Below, piece by piece: positions 1 through 8,382 of a stretch of 64,000 bases of DNA. Under the pieces are notes generated by a model. The model was not told the origin of the DNA. It saw only the letters and a program-made list of their open reading frames with translations, and made no database searches. Position 1 is the stretch's first letter. Each line of letters begins with the position of its first letter. Source of the DNA: Novosphingobium sp. FSW06-99 (GTDB taxonomy: Bacteria > Pseudomonadota > Alphaproteobacteria > Sphingomonadales > Sphingomonadaceae); contig NZ_KQ954264.1 of assembly GCF_001519065.1 (NCBI RefSeq), positions 58,308 to 122,307 on the forward strand. The letters are read 5' to 3'. Both the position numbers and the translations under genes were made by a program.

Positions 1-2
1 AT

Positions 3-887
3 GCCGATGGTGCGCGCATCGTCGCGGCCATCGCGCTGCGCGGCAATGGCGTGATCATGGGCTGGCGCGGCACGGTCCACCCGTTCCGATTCCGCCCGAG
101 CTGGACCGCCATCGAACACCTGCCCTGGCCAGAGCAACTGGTGCGCCTGCAAGACCCGGCATTTCGCGCCACCCTGCTGGGTGAAGACAATGTCTATCCC
201 GACAGCGACATCATCCACTTGCTGCGCGCACTGGCCGAAGCGTGGGACCAGTTGTTCGAAATGGACGACGATTTCGATTACGAGCCGCCTGCCGGGGCCA
301 GCATCGCTGCCCGCGCCGCCGCGTGCGGGGTCAGCCCGGCGGCCTATGCCTATGACCTGTTGACGGCAGGCGACGGCACCGGGTTCATCTATTTCCCGAT
401 CCTCAACTATGCCGACGGCAATCTTGACTTCCTCGAAGCCTTGCAGGCGCGCGACGATTGCGTGAATTCGCTGAGCGACGGCGGCGCGCATTGCGGCACG
501 ATCTGCGATGCCGCCTCGCCCACCTTCATGCTGCAACACTGGGTCCGCGATCGTCCACGCGGGCGGCGGATTTCGCTGGAAACCGCGGTCAAGCGCCAAA
601 GCCATGACACGGCCCGCCTCTATGGCCTGGATGATCGCGGGGTGATTGCGCCGGGCACACTGGCCGATCTCAACCTGATCGACATGGACATGCTGCGGCT
701 GGAAAAACCATGGCTGGCGTTCGACCTGCCGGCCGGCGGCAAGCGGCTGCTGCAACGCGCGCAAGGCTATCGCTATACCATCAAGAGCGGCGTGATCACG
801 TTCGAGGATGGCGTGTGGACCGGTGCGACACCGGGCGGCGTGCTGCGCGGGCCGCAACGCGCCGCGCTGCTCGAAGCGGCGGAATAG
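3..887 (+). CDS. N-acyl-D-amino-acid deacylase-type amidohydrolase, C-terminal part
   Basis: The reading frame is open to the left edge, so the N-terminal half lies outside the window. The visible ~294 residues match the C-terminal half of the D-aminoacylase / amidohydrolase-3 family, zinc enzymes that remove the acyl group from N-acyl-D-amino acids. Family marks are an LSDGGAH segment (metal-ligand Asp), a HDTARLYGL-like segment, and the closing GVIAPGTLADLNLID stretch where the small beta-sandwich resumes. It ends two bases before the convergent chemoreceptor stop codon. The family is fairly sure; the exact substrate is not. Confidence 0.8.
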   Translation, partial: ADGARIVAAIALRGNGVIMGWRGTVHPFRFRPSWTAIEHLPWPEQLVRLQDPAFRATLLGEDNVYPDSDIIHLLRALAEAWDQLFEMDDDFDYEPPAGASIAARAAACGVSPAAYAYDLLTAGDGTGFIYFPILNYADGNLDFLEALQARDDCVNSLSDGGAHCGTICDAASPTFMLQHWVRDRPRGRRISLETAVKRQSHDTARLYGLDDRGVIAPGTLADLNLIDMDMLRLEKPWLAFDLPAGGKRLLQRAQGYRYTIKSGVITFEDGVWTGATPGGVLRGPQRAALLEAAE

Positions 888-889
888 CG

Positions 890-2311
890 TCAGGCGGCTC
901 GGCGGGCGACCACCGGCATGGTGCCGCCCTCGACGCGAAACGTGCCGACTTGCGCGGTCAACTGATCGGCTGCTGCGGCCAGGCTGCGCGCTGCGGCGGT
1001 GGCCTGTTCGACCATCGCGGCGTTGTGCTGGGTCATCACGTCAAGCTCGCTGACGGTTTCGCGCACTTCGCTGATCTGGGTTGCCTGGGTGCGCGCAGTG
1101 CTGGCAATCGTGCTGGCCAGTTCCGCGATTTCGCCGACTTTGCCAACGATCCGTTCAAACGTATCGCCGGTCTGCCCGACCAGATCGACCCCGCGCTCGA
1201 CTTGCGCCGAACTTGCGCCGATCAGCGTCTTGATGTCGAGCGCGGCATCGGCCGAACGTTGCGCCAACGCGCGCACTTCGGTGGCGACCACCGCAAAGCC
1301 GCGCCCGGCCTCGCCCGCGCGCGCCGCCTCGACCCCGGCGTTAAGCGCCAGCAGGTTGGTCTGGAACGCGATCCCGTCGATCACCGTGACGATTTTGCCG
1401 ATTTCGAGCGCCGAGGCATGGATATCGCGCATCGCCGCGACAGTTTCGCCAACGACGGTGCCACCGGCCTGGGCATCGGCATGCGCCTGTTGCACCGATG
1501 CGTGCATGGTTGCCGCATCACCTGCGGTTTGCCCGACGCTTGCCGCCAGCGTCGTCATCGCGGCAGAGGCTTCTTCCAGACTGGCGGCCTGGTGCTCGGT
1601 GCGCATCGCCAGATCATCCGATGCCTGGCGGATTTCGCGTGCACCGCTGTCGACCTGGCGCGCATTATCGGCAACATGCGCCAGCGCCGCGCTGACTTTG
1701 CCGCGCATCGCCTCAAAATCGCGCTGCAAACTTTCGAAACCGGGCGGCAGCGTGTCGAGCCGCGTCGCGAAATCGCCCTCGGTCATCACGTGCAGCGCTT
1801 CGCCCAGCGTCGTTATCACTTTCGAGCGGCGTTCGGCCTCTATGTCGAAATAAGTCGACAGCGCTATGTCCATGTCGAACAGCGCCATCTTGACCAGACT
1901 GCCGATGGTTTCGCCCAGGCGTCTGCCCAGCGGCCCGAATGCGCCGCGCGTGATGGACTGGATCACATCGTCGAGCACAGCCGAATAGGCACCGATGTAC
2001 CAGCCCGGTTCGAGCCCGATCCGCGCATGGACACGGCCAATGGTTTGCGCGGATTGCAGATAGGCCTGCTCAGGCGATCCGGCAAACATGCGTTCCCAAT
2101 GGTCGACCTGTTTGGCGCGCGCATGGTCCATCGCCGCTTGCGAGGAAAACAGCCCGGCGGTTGCCTCAGTCGTGGCGATCCGCCGATAGAGCCGGTCGAG
2201 CGCCCGCCCCCCATGTTTGCGCATCGCGGCGGCAATCTTGCCAAACCGCGCAAAATCCCTCTGTTCAAGGCAAAAGAAGGCCGTCTTGGCCGATATGCTG
2301 ACGTCCGCCAT
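890..2311 (-). CDS. Globin-coupled methyl-accepting chemotaxis protein (HemAT-like)
   Basis: Soluble 473-aa chemoreceptor. Residues ~10-160 form a protoglobin-type sensor. The proximal haem-ligand candidate is His95, in the typical segment VHARIGLEP followed by WYIGAY. A linker follows, then an MCP signalling domain with the highly conserved hairpin tip (IAFQTNLLALNAGVEAARAG and the following GRGFAVVA). No transmembrane helix is present, so it should act in the cytoplasm. Proteins of this family bind haem and sense O2 or other gases, passing the signal to CheA/CheW. No che genes are in the window and there is no C-terminal CheR pentapeptide. It is convergent with the amidohydrolase. Confidence 0.88.
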   Translation of the reverse strand: MADVSISAKTAFFCLEQRDFARFGKIAAAMRKHGGRALDRLYRRIATTEATAGLFSSQAAMDHARAKQVDHWERMFAGSPEQAYLQSAQTIGRVHARIGLEPGWYIGAYSAVLDDVIQSITRGAFGPLGRRLGETIGSLVKMALFDMDIALSTYFDIEAERRSKVITTLGEALHVMTEGDFATRLDTLPPGFESLQRDFEAMRGKVSAALAHVADNARQVDSGAREIRQASDDLAMRTEHQAASLEEASAAMTTLAASVGQTAGDAATMHASVQQAHADAQAGGTVVGETVAAMRDIHASALEIGKIVTVIDGIAFQTNLLALNAGVEAARAGEAGRGFAVVATEVRALAQRSADAALDIKTLIGASSAQVERGVDLVGQTGDTFERIVGKVGEIAELASTIASTARTQATQISEVRETVSELDVMTQHNAAMVEQATAAARSLAAAADQLTAQVGTFRVEGGTMPVVARRAA

Positions 2312-2407
2312 GCCGGTGCCATCCCATTGTCATGGAATTAACCCTAGCAAACGACGATGAAACCGCCCCCTCACGGGATATCAGCAATATCCCCTAAGCG
2401 ACCACGA

Positions 2408-3526
2408 TCACACGCGCATCGGCATCAGCACATAGAGCGCTGCCGACTGGTCATCCTTGCGGATCAGTGTCGGCGCGCCCGCATCGGCCAGATGCAGTTC
2501 GACCAGATCGCCATCGATCTGGCTGAGAATATCCTTGAGATAATTGGCGTTGAAGCCAATTTCAAAGCCATCGGCGCGGTAATCGGCGGCAATCTCTTCG
2601 GCCGCCGTGCCGTTGTCGGGGCTGGTCACCGACAGCGTGACACGGTCGGTGTCGAGCGCCATCTTGACCGCACGGGTCTTTTCGGTGGCAATCGTCGCGA
2701 CGCGGTCGACCCCTTCGAAAAAGGCGCGCGGATCGAGCCGCAGCAGCTTGTCATTGCCGGTCGGGATCACCCGGTTGTAATCGGGGAACGTGCCGTCGAT
2801 CAGCTTGCTGGTCAGCACCACGCCATATTCGCCGCCCAGCGTAAAGCGCACCTTGCTGGCCGACAGATCGATCAGCACATTGGTGTCGAGCACGTCTTCG
2901 AGCAGTTTGCGCAATTCGCCCACGCATTTGCGCGGGATGATCACGTCGGGCATGGCTTCGGCACCTTCGGGCCGGGCCAGCGTATAGCGCGCCAGCCGGT
3001 GGCCGTCGGTGGCGGCGGCCTTCAGCACGTCATCGCTGACATGGAAGAAGATGCCGTTGAGGTAATAGCGCGTTTCCTCGGTCGAAATCGCAAAGCGCGT
3101 GCGGTCGATCAGTTCGGCCAGGGTACGCGCGGGGATTTCGAAACTGGTCGGCAGATCGCCTTCGACAATCACCGGAAAGTCGTCGCGCGGCAGCGTCGGC
3201 AACTGGAACCGGCTGCGCCCGGCCTTGACCACCATACGATTGTCGACGGTTTCCAGGCTGACTTGCGACCCGTCGGGCAGCTTGCGCGCAATGTCGAACA
3301 GCAGGTGCGCCGATACGGTGATCGCCCCTGCGGCCTCGACCGATGCCGCGGGCATCGATTCGATCACTTGCAGATCGAGGTCGGTCGCCATCAGCTTGAC
3401 CGATCCGCTGGCCGATGCATCGATCAGCACGTTTGACAGGATCGGGATGGTGTTGCGCCGCTCGACCACCGATTGCACATGGGACAGACAACGCAACAGC
3501 GTCGCGCGTTCGATGGTGGCCTTCAT
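2408..3526 (-). CDS. dnaN: DNA polymerase III beta subunit (sliding clamp)
   Basis: The 372-aa protein begins MKATIERATLLRCL and contains TIPILSNVLI, both typical of bacterial DnaN. Length fits three clamp domains of about 120 residues each. The homodimeric ring encircles DNA, tethers the replicative polymerase, and docks mismatch-repair and translesion enzymes. It ends with the expected hydrophobic MPMRV tail. The gene is not next to dnaA or recF here. A perfect DnaA-box match lies ~150 bases upstream of its start. Confidence 0.97.
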   Translation of the reverse strand: MKATIERATLLRCLSHVQSVVERRNTIPILSNVLIDASASGSVKLMATDLDLQVIESMPAASVEAAGAITVSAHLLFDIARKLPDGSQVSLETVDNRMVVKAGRSRFQLPTLPRDDFPVIVEGDLPTSFEIPARTLAELIDRTRFAISTEETRYYLNGIFFHVSDDVLKAAATDGHRLARYTLARPEGAEAMPDVIIPRKCVGELRKLLEDVLDTNVLIDLSASKVRFTLGGEYGVVLTSKLIDGTFPDYNRVIPTGNDKLLRLDPRAFFEGVDRVATIATEKTRAVKMALDTDRVTLSVTSPDNGTAAEEIAADYRADGFEIGFNANYLKDILSQIDGDLVELHLADAGAPTLIRKDDQSAALYVLMPMRV

Positions 3527-3674
3527 TCTCGTCTCGATCCCTCGGTCATGCCATCCCGGTCGCGATCAGCCCCGTGCGAGGGGATTCGCGCAAGGTGTGT
3601 TGCGGTTTCGGACCACCTTCCATAACCACGCCCGGTGCCTTCGCAAGCACCGACCGCACCGGGACAAGCGAAGC

Positions 3675-3683
3675 TGTGCATAA
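3675..3683 (-). promoter_or_regulatory. Candidate DnaA box upstream of dnaN
   Basis: The minus strand reads TTATGCACA, a perfect fit to the DnaA-box consensus TTATNCACA. It lies in the 241-base non-coding stretch upstream of dnaN. A single box is not an origin, but could link clamp expression to DnaA activity. The rest of 3527-3767 shows no other clear signal. Confidence 0.4.
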
Positions 3684-3767
3684 ATCGCCCGAATTCAGCC
3701 CGTCATCCGGTTCCCTGCCACGAACGCAGACCTCCCACCCCGCGCGCGAGCGCGGTCAAGCAAAGCC

Positions 3768-4286
3768 TTAATCCAGATCGCGCAGGCCGTCGAACATGTT
3801 TGCGGTGGCCACAATCCACGCGGTGATCAAGGCCCAACCATCACTGGTGACTTTTGCCGGGTCGTGGCCAGCGTCCTTCAACGCATCGGCGACCAGCCGC
3901 AGATCGCCCTCGGTCACTTTTTCGGCCGGGTTGTTGGCATTGCCCGGCCCGATGTCGAGCGCCTGGTCGATCAGCGCCGAAGACACCCCTGCCGCCCCCA
4001 GCCGGGCATCCAGCGCATCGCGCCCCATCCGGCCCAGCACATACGTGAAATAGGCGTTGCGCTGGCTCTCCGACAGAAACTGGTCGGCGGCGCAGCGATC
4101 GGTCAGCACGCGCAATTCATCGAGCACGGGCCGCCCGCGCGCGGTGTCGCGGCTGACGATCACATCGGCCAGCCGCGCATCGAGCCCGGCGGGGGCGGCC
4201 TGCAACGCGCAGGCCAGCGCCTCGGGCGGGCGCGCGGCGGCTGGGCTGGCAACCAGCGCCAGCAACGCCCAGCCCGTGCGCAGCAT
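3768..4286 (-). CDS. Secreted protein of unknown function
   Basis: 172 aa, family not recognised. The N-terminus (MLRTGWALLALVASPAAARPP) looks like a cleavable signal peptide ending near residue 18, so the mature protein is probably periplasmic. It has two cysteines in the mature part (residues 26 and 64) that could pair. The chosen ATG overlaps the fabG stop by one base (TGATG), which argues for translational coupling and for this start rather than a longer reading-through frame. It is the last gene of the leftward fabD-fabG cluster. Confidence 0.7.
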   Translation of the reverse strand: MLRTGWALLALVASPAAARPPEALACALQAAPAGLDARLADVIVSRDTARGRPVLDELRVLTDRCAADQFLSESQRNAYFTYVLGRMGRDALDARLGAAGVSSALIDQALDIGPGNANNPAEKVTEGDLRLVADALKDAGHDPAKVTSDGWALITAWIVATANMFDGLRDLD

Positions 4287-5050
4287 CAGGACAGCATCGC
4301 CATGCCGCCATTCACATGCAGCGTCTGGCCGGTCACATAGCCGGCCTCGCGGCTGGCGAGATAGGCCACCGCCGCGCCGATATCGGCGCCTTCGCCCATG
4401 CGCCCCATCGGGATGCGCGCATTCAACGCGTCCTTTTGCGCATCGGGCAACACGTCGGTCATCGCCGTGCGGATAAAACCGGGTGCGACGCAATTGACGG
4501 TGATGCCCCGGCTGGCCAGTTCCTGGCCCAGCGACTTCGACAGCCCGACCAGCCCGGCCTTGGCCGCGGCATAGTTGACCTGCCCCGGATTGCCGGTGGC
4601 GCCGACCACGCTGGTGATCGTGACGATGCGGCCATGGCGCGCCTTCATCATCGGGCGCGCGGCGGCGCGCATCAGACGGAACGCGGCCTCCAGATTGACG
4701 CGGATCACCTGATCCCAATCGTCATCCTTCATCCGCATGATCAGATTGTCGCGCGTGATCCCGGCGTTGTTGACCAGGATGTCGATCTTGCCCAGCGTGT
4801 CGATCGTCGCGGGCACGAGCTGTTCGACCGAATCCGGGTTCGACAGATCGCAGGTGATCTCGACATGGTCATGGCCATAGGTCTCGTTCAGCTCATCGCG
4901 AAAGGCGCGCAATTTGCCCGCGTTGGTGCCCGACAGCGCTAGGCGCGCACCCTGCCGCGCCAGCGCATGGCAGATCGCGGAGCCGATGCCCCCGGCGGCG
5001 CCGGTCACCAGGGCAGTCTGCCCGGTCAGATCGAAAAGACGGTGTTCCAT
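4286..5050 (-). CDS. fabG: 3-oxoacyl-[ACP] reductase
   Basis: 254-aa short-chain dehydrogenase that reduces 3-oxoacyl-ACP with NADPH in each cycle of fatty-acid elongation. The Rossmann motif TGAAGGIG is at 16-23 and NNAG at 94-97. The catalytic triad is Ser147, Tyr160 and Lys164 (YAAAK). The C-terminal GQTLHVNGGM segment is typical of FabG. It sits four bases downstream of fabD, as in many type II FAS clusters, although acpP and fabF are not visible here. Confidence 0.95.
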   Translation of the reverse strand: MEHRLFDLTGQTALVTGAAGGIGSAICHALARQGARLALSGTNAGKLRAFRDELNETYGHDHVEITCDLSNPDSVEQLVPATIDTLGKIDILVNNAGITRDNLIMRMKDDDWDQVIRVNLEAAFRLMRAAARPMMKARHGRIVTITSVVGATGNPGQVNYAAAKAGLVGLSKSLGQELASRGITVNCVAPGFIRTAMTDVLPDAQKDALNARIPMGRMGEGADIGAAVAYLASREAGYVTGQTLHVNGGMAMLS

Positions 5051-5054
5051 GCGA

Positions 5055-5990
5055 TCAGATATCCTTCAGCAAGGCTTCGATGTCGGCCATGGTCACCACG
5101 CTGGTGATCGACACGTCGGCCACGGTGCGCGAAATCATCGGGCCGAGCACTTTGCCGCCCAGTTCGACGAATTGTCCCACGCCTGCGGCACCCATCGCAA
5201 GCGCGCTTTCGCGCCAGCGCACGCGCCCGGTCACTTGTTCGACCAGCAGCCGGGCAATGTCGGACGGATCGGTCACCGGCGCGGCGGTCACATTGGCATA
5301 GAGCGTAACCGCCAGCGAACGCGGCGCCGTTGCGGCCAGCGCCTGCCCCATGGCATCGGCGGCCGGCTGCATCAGCGGGCAATGAAACGGGGCCGACACC
5401 GGCAGCAGCACGCCGCGCTTGATGCCATGCTCCTTGACCATGCCGATCGCGCGCTCGATCGCGCCTTTGTGGCCCGACAGCACGACCTGGGTCGGGTCGT
5501 TGTCGTTGGCAACCGTGCACACTTCACCCTCGGCCGCCGCTTCGGCCAGTGCGGTGGCCTTGGCAATGTCGGCGCCCAGCAGCGCGGCCATCGCGCCCAC
5601 GCCCACCGGCACCGCCGCCTGCATCGCCTGCCCGCGCAATTTCAGCAACCGCGCGGTATCGGCCAGCGAAAACGCCCCTGCCGCACACAGCGCGGTATAT
5701 TCGCCCAGGCTGTGCCCGGCGACGAAGTGGGCCTTGTCGGCGATCGCGATGCCGCCTTCGCGTTCCAGCACGCGCAGCACGGCGATGGCATGGGCCATGA
5801 TCGCGGGCTGTGCGTTCTCGGTCAGCGTCAACTGGTCTTCGGGCCCTTCGGCCATGATCCGGAACAGCTTTTGCCCCAGCGCGTCATCGACTTCTTCGAA
5901 TACCTCACGCGCGGCGGGGCTGGCGGCGGCCAGTTCGACGCCCATCCCGACCTTTTGACTGCCCTGCCCCGGAAAAACGAATGCTCGCAT
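5055..5990 (-). CDS. fabD: Malonyl-CoA:ACP transacylase
   Basis: Transfers malonyl from CoA to acyl carrier protein, supplying the extender unit for fatty-acid synthesis. From ATG at 5990 the protein is 311 aa, the usual FabD length. It opens with FVFPGQGSQ; the nucleophile Ser94 lies in GHSLG, Arg119 in LRG, and His203 in APFHCP. A GAGA ribosome-binding site precedes this ATG, so an upstream in-frame extension to 6272 was rejected. It is followed closely by fabG. Confidence 0.95.
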   Translation of the reverse strand: MRAFVFPGQGSQKVGMGVELAAASPAAREVFEEVDDALGQKLFRIMAEGPEDQLTLTENAQPAIMAHAIAVLRVLEREGGIAIADKAHFVAGHSLGEYTALCAAGAFSLADTARLLKLRGQAMQAAVPVGVGAMAALLGADIAKATALAEAAAEGEVCTVANDNDPTQVVLSGHKGAIERAIGMVKEHGIKRGVLLPVSAPFHCPLMQPAADAMGQALAATAPRSLAVTLYANVTAAPVTDPSDIARLLVEQVTGRVRWRESALAMGAAGVGQFVELGGKVLGPMISRTVADVSITSVVTMADIEALLKDI

Positions 5991-6024
5991 TGGAATGTCT
6001 CTTTCAGGTTCTTTGGCGGCGCGC

Positions 6025-6852
6025 TTATTGGCCTTGCGCGCGCTCGGCAAGTCCGAACGGCACGATCTTGTTGGCGGCATCGTGGCCGATATCGGCCCCG
6101 CCCAGAAAGGCAATGCCCCGCCTGTCGCACCAATCGCGCACCATGGCATCGATTTCCATGCCGAACGGGCGGTCGTTTTCAGGCACATCGCTGACCCGGC
6201 CCAGCCGGATTCCGGCAATTCCCATCGGCGCCAGCGCGGCGGTGACATGGAACAACAGGCGATCGATCGCATAGAGGTATTCGGCGACTTCCTCGATCAT
6301 CACCACATGCCCGGCCAGATCGGGCATCAGCGGGGTGCCCACCAGCATCGCCAGCGTCATCAGATTGAACGCCGCCACCGGCGCCGGACCGATCGCGCCC
6401 TCTTCGCCCGAACGATCGCCCGTCAGCCAGCCGAGCACGCGGCGCACCGCCGCATCACCCCCGACCCGGCGGATATCCGCAGGCATTGGCGCATGGATCG
6501 GGCGCCCGACCCCTGCGCGATAGAACGCGCCCAGCAGCGTCCCCGCATCGGAATAGCCCAGATAGAGCTTGTCGCGCGCCGCCGGGGCCAGCCCTGCCAG
6601 CGCCGCTTCGGCAATCCGCACCGCGCCATAGCCGCCGCGCGCAAACCACACCGCATCGCAAGCGGGATCATTGGCGCAATCGAGCAGCGCGCTCAGCCGT
6701 TCGGCATCGGCCCCGGCAAAATGCCCCTGCACGGCAAAGCATTGCGGATGAAAATCGAGCGTCACGCCCGGATAGTCGACCGCCAGCGCAGCAACGCGCG
6801 CCGCGTCGTCGCGGGTGAACGGTGTCGAAGGAGCGCACAGGCGGACACGCAT
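6025..6852 (-). CDS. S66-family LD-carboxypeptidase (LdcA/MccF type)
   Basis: 275 aa. S66 serine peptidases remove the terminal D-Ala from murein tetrapeptides in the cytoplasm during wall recycling; MccF relatives instead inactivate microcin-type antibiotics. Visible marks are the ARGGYG motif (71-76), the nucleophile Ser101 in GYSD, Glu187/Glu188 in MIEEV, and the C-terminal catalytic His257 in GHD, giving the Ser-Glu-His set. The gene lies 34 bases upstream of fabD on the same strand. It is divergent (77-bp gap) from a Mur ligase, and that pairing favours murein recycling over detoxification. Confidence 0.85.
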   Translation of the reverse strand: MRVRLCAPSTPFTRDDAARVAALAVDYPGVTLDFHPQCFAVQGHFAGADAERLSALLDCANDPACDAVWFARGGYGAVRIAEAALAGLAPAARDKLYLGYSDAGTLLGAFYRAGVGRPIHAPMPADIRRVGGDAAVRRVLGWLTGDRSGEEGAIGPAPVAAFNLMTLAMLVGTPLMPDLAGHVVMIEEVAEYLYAIDRLLFHVTAALAPMGIAGIRLGRVSDVPENDRPFGMEIDAMVRDWCDRRGIAFLGGADIGHDAANKIVPFGLAERAQGQ

Positions 6853-6923
6853 GATCGCTGGCCATAGGCGATTGGCGCCGCGCTGCAAGTCTGGACTGCC
6901 GGGGCATATCCTGTAGGAACGCG

Positions 6924-6959
6924 AAAGCCATGACCCAAACCAAAGCCATGACCCAAACC
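6924..6959 (+). repeat. Perfect 18-bp tandem duplication over a start codon
   Basis: Positions 6924-6941 and 6942-6959 are identical (AAAGCCATGACCCAAACC). The unit includes the ATG start of the Mur ligase, so the gene has two in-frame starts at 6930 and 6948 and the protein gains a six-residue repeat (MTQTKA, then MTQTDA). Confidence 0.9.
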
Positions 6960-8372
6960 GACGCTTTCGCCGCCGACCCTGCCGCCCGTCCCTGGTTCTT
7001 TTGCGGAATCGGCGGATCGGGAATGTTGCCACTGGCGCTGATCCTGCTGGGCATGGGCGCGCGCGTCGCCGGATCGGACCGCAGCCGCGATCAGGGCCGC
7101 ACCCCCGAAAAATTCGCCTGGCTGGAAAGCCTGGGCGTGACGCTGCACCCCCAGGATGGCAGCGGGATCGTCTCGGCTGACCAGATCCTGGTGGCCTCTG
7201 CCGCGATCGAGGACACCGTGCCCGAAGTGGTCGCCGCGCGCGCACTCGGCGCCACGCGGCTGTCGCGTGCCGACGTGCTGGCGGCGCTGTTCAACCGCGC
7301 CCCCCGCCCGATCGCGGTGGCCGGAACCAGCGGCAAATCGACCGTTACCGGCATGATCGGCTGGATTCTGACCGCAACAGGCCGCGACCCGACGATCGTC
7401 AACGGCGCGGTGATGAAGAATTTCGTCGCCGACGACGCGCCATTTGCCGCGGCGCGCGTGGGCACGGGCGCCGATTTCGTGGCCGAAGTCGATGAAAGCG
7501 ATGGCTCGATCGCGCTCTATCGGCCAATCGTGGGCGTGCTCGGCAATGTCAGTCTCGATCACAAGAGTCTGGACGAACTGCGCGAATTGTTTGGCGATTT
7601 TCTGGCCCGGTCGGGTGCCGTGGCGATCAACGCCGATGATGCCGAAAGCATGGCGCTGGCGCATCGTGCGCTCGCCGTGCTGCCGTTCGGGATGGGTGCG
7701 GCGGCGGTGATTGCCGCCGACCCCGCCTCGATCCGGTACAGCGCCGCCGGCATTGCCGCCACGGTGATCGACCGCCGCACGGGCGCCACCCACGATCTGC
7801 ACCTTGGCGTGCCGGGCCGGCACAATCTGATGAACGCCTTGGCCGCGCTGGCCGCCGCCGATCTGGCGGGTGTGCCACTGGCCGATGCGGTGGCCGCGCT
7901 GGGCAGTTTTGCGGGGCTGGCGCGGCGGTTCGACATTGTCGGCACGTCGGCCAGCGGCGTGACCGTGATCGACGATTTCGGCCACAACCCCGAAAAAGTC
8001 GCCGCCACGCTGGCCACCTTGCGCAGCCATCCGGGGCGCGTGATCGCGCTGTTTCAGCCGCACGGCTACGGACCCTTGCGCCAAATGGGCGACGAATTGG
8101 CGACTGTGCTGGCCACGCGTCTCGACAGCGCAGATCATGTCATCCTGACCGATCCGGTCTATTTCGGTGGCACCGTCGATCGCACGATCGGCTCGGAACG
8201 GATTGTCGATCTGATCAACGCCGCCGGGGGCCATGCGCTGCATATGCCCGCACGCGCCGATGCCGCCGACGCGATCATCGCGATGGCCCGCCCCGGCGAC
8301 CGGGTGGTGGTGATGGGCGCGCGCGACGACACGCTGGCGGTTTACGCGCGCGATATTCTCGCGCGCGTCTGA
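6930..8372 (+). CDS. Mur ligase family protein (Mpl/MurC-like)
   Basis: 480 aa. Contains the N-terminal nucleotide-sugar binding motif GIGGSGM (26-32), the ATP loop GTSGKST (132-138), an acidic EVDESDGS segment, and the C-terminal DDFGHNP motif. All are features of MurC and of Mpl, the ligase that reattaches recycled tripeptide to UDP-MurNAc. Pairing with an S66 carboxypeptidase favours the Mpl role, but the family cannot be settled by eye: MurC normally sits in the dcw cluster, which is absent here. Start could be 6930 or 6948. It is convergent with the DUF885 gene, 10 bases apart. Confidence 0.82.
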   Translation: MTQTKAMTQTDAFAADPAARPWFFCGIGGSGMLPLALILLGMGARVAGSDRSRDQGRTPEKFAWLESLGVTLHPQDGSGIVSADQILVASAAIEDTVPEVVAARALGATRLSRADVLAALFNRAPRPIAVAGTSGKSTVTGMIGWILTATGRDPTIVNGAVMKNFVADDAPFAAARVGTGADFVAEVDESDGSIALYRPIVGVLGNVSLDHKSLDELRELFGDFLARSGAVAINADDAESMALAHRALAVLPFGMGAAAVIAADPASIRYSAAGIAATVIDRRTGATHDLHLGVPGRHNLMNALAALAAADLAGVPLADAVAALGSFAGLARRFDIVGTSASGVTVIDDFGHNPEKVAATLATLRSHPGRVIALFQPHGYGPLRQMGDELATVLATRLDSADHVILTDPVYFGGTVDRTIGSERIVDLINAAGGHALHMPARADAADAIIAMARPGDRVVVMGARDDTLAVYARDILARV

Positions 8373-8382
8373 TCCCGACCGC

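Noticed and set aside
710..2341. 543-codon open frame on the plus strand across the globin-MCP gene
   Set aside because: Antisense shadow: Arg/His/Gly-rich with no domain, caused by high GC. The opposite strand encodes a full chemoreceptor.
3768..4718. 316-codon start for the secreted protein antisense-free extension into fabG
   Set aside because: It overlaps fabG in another frame, lacks a ribosome-binding site, and hides a good signal peptide starting at 4286.
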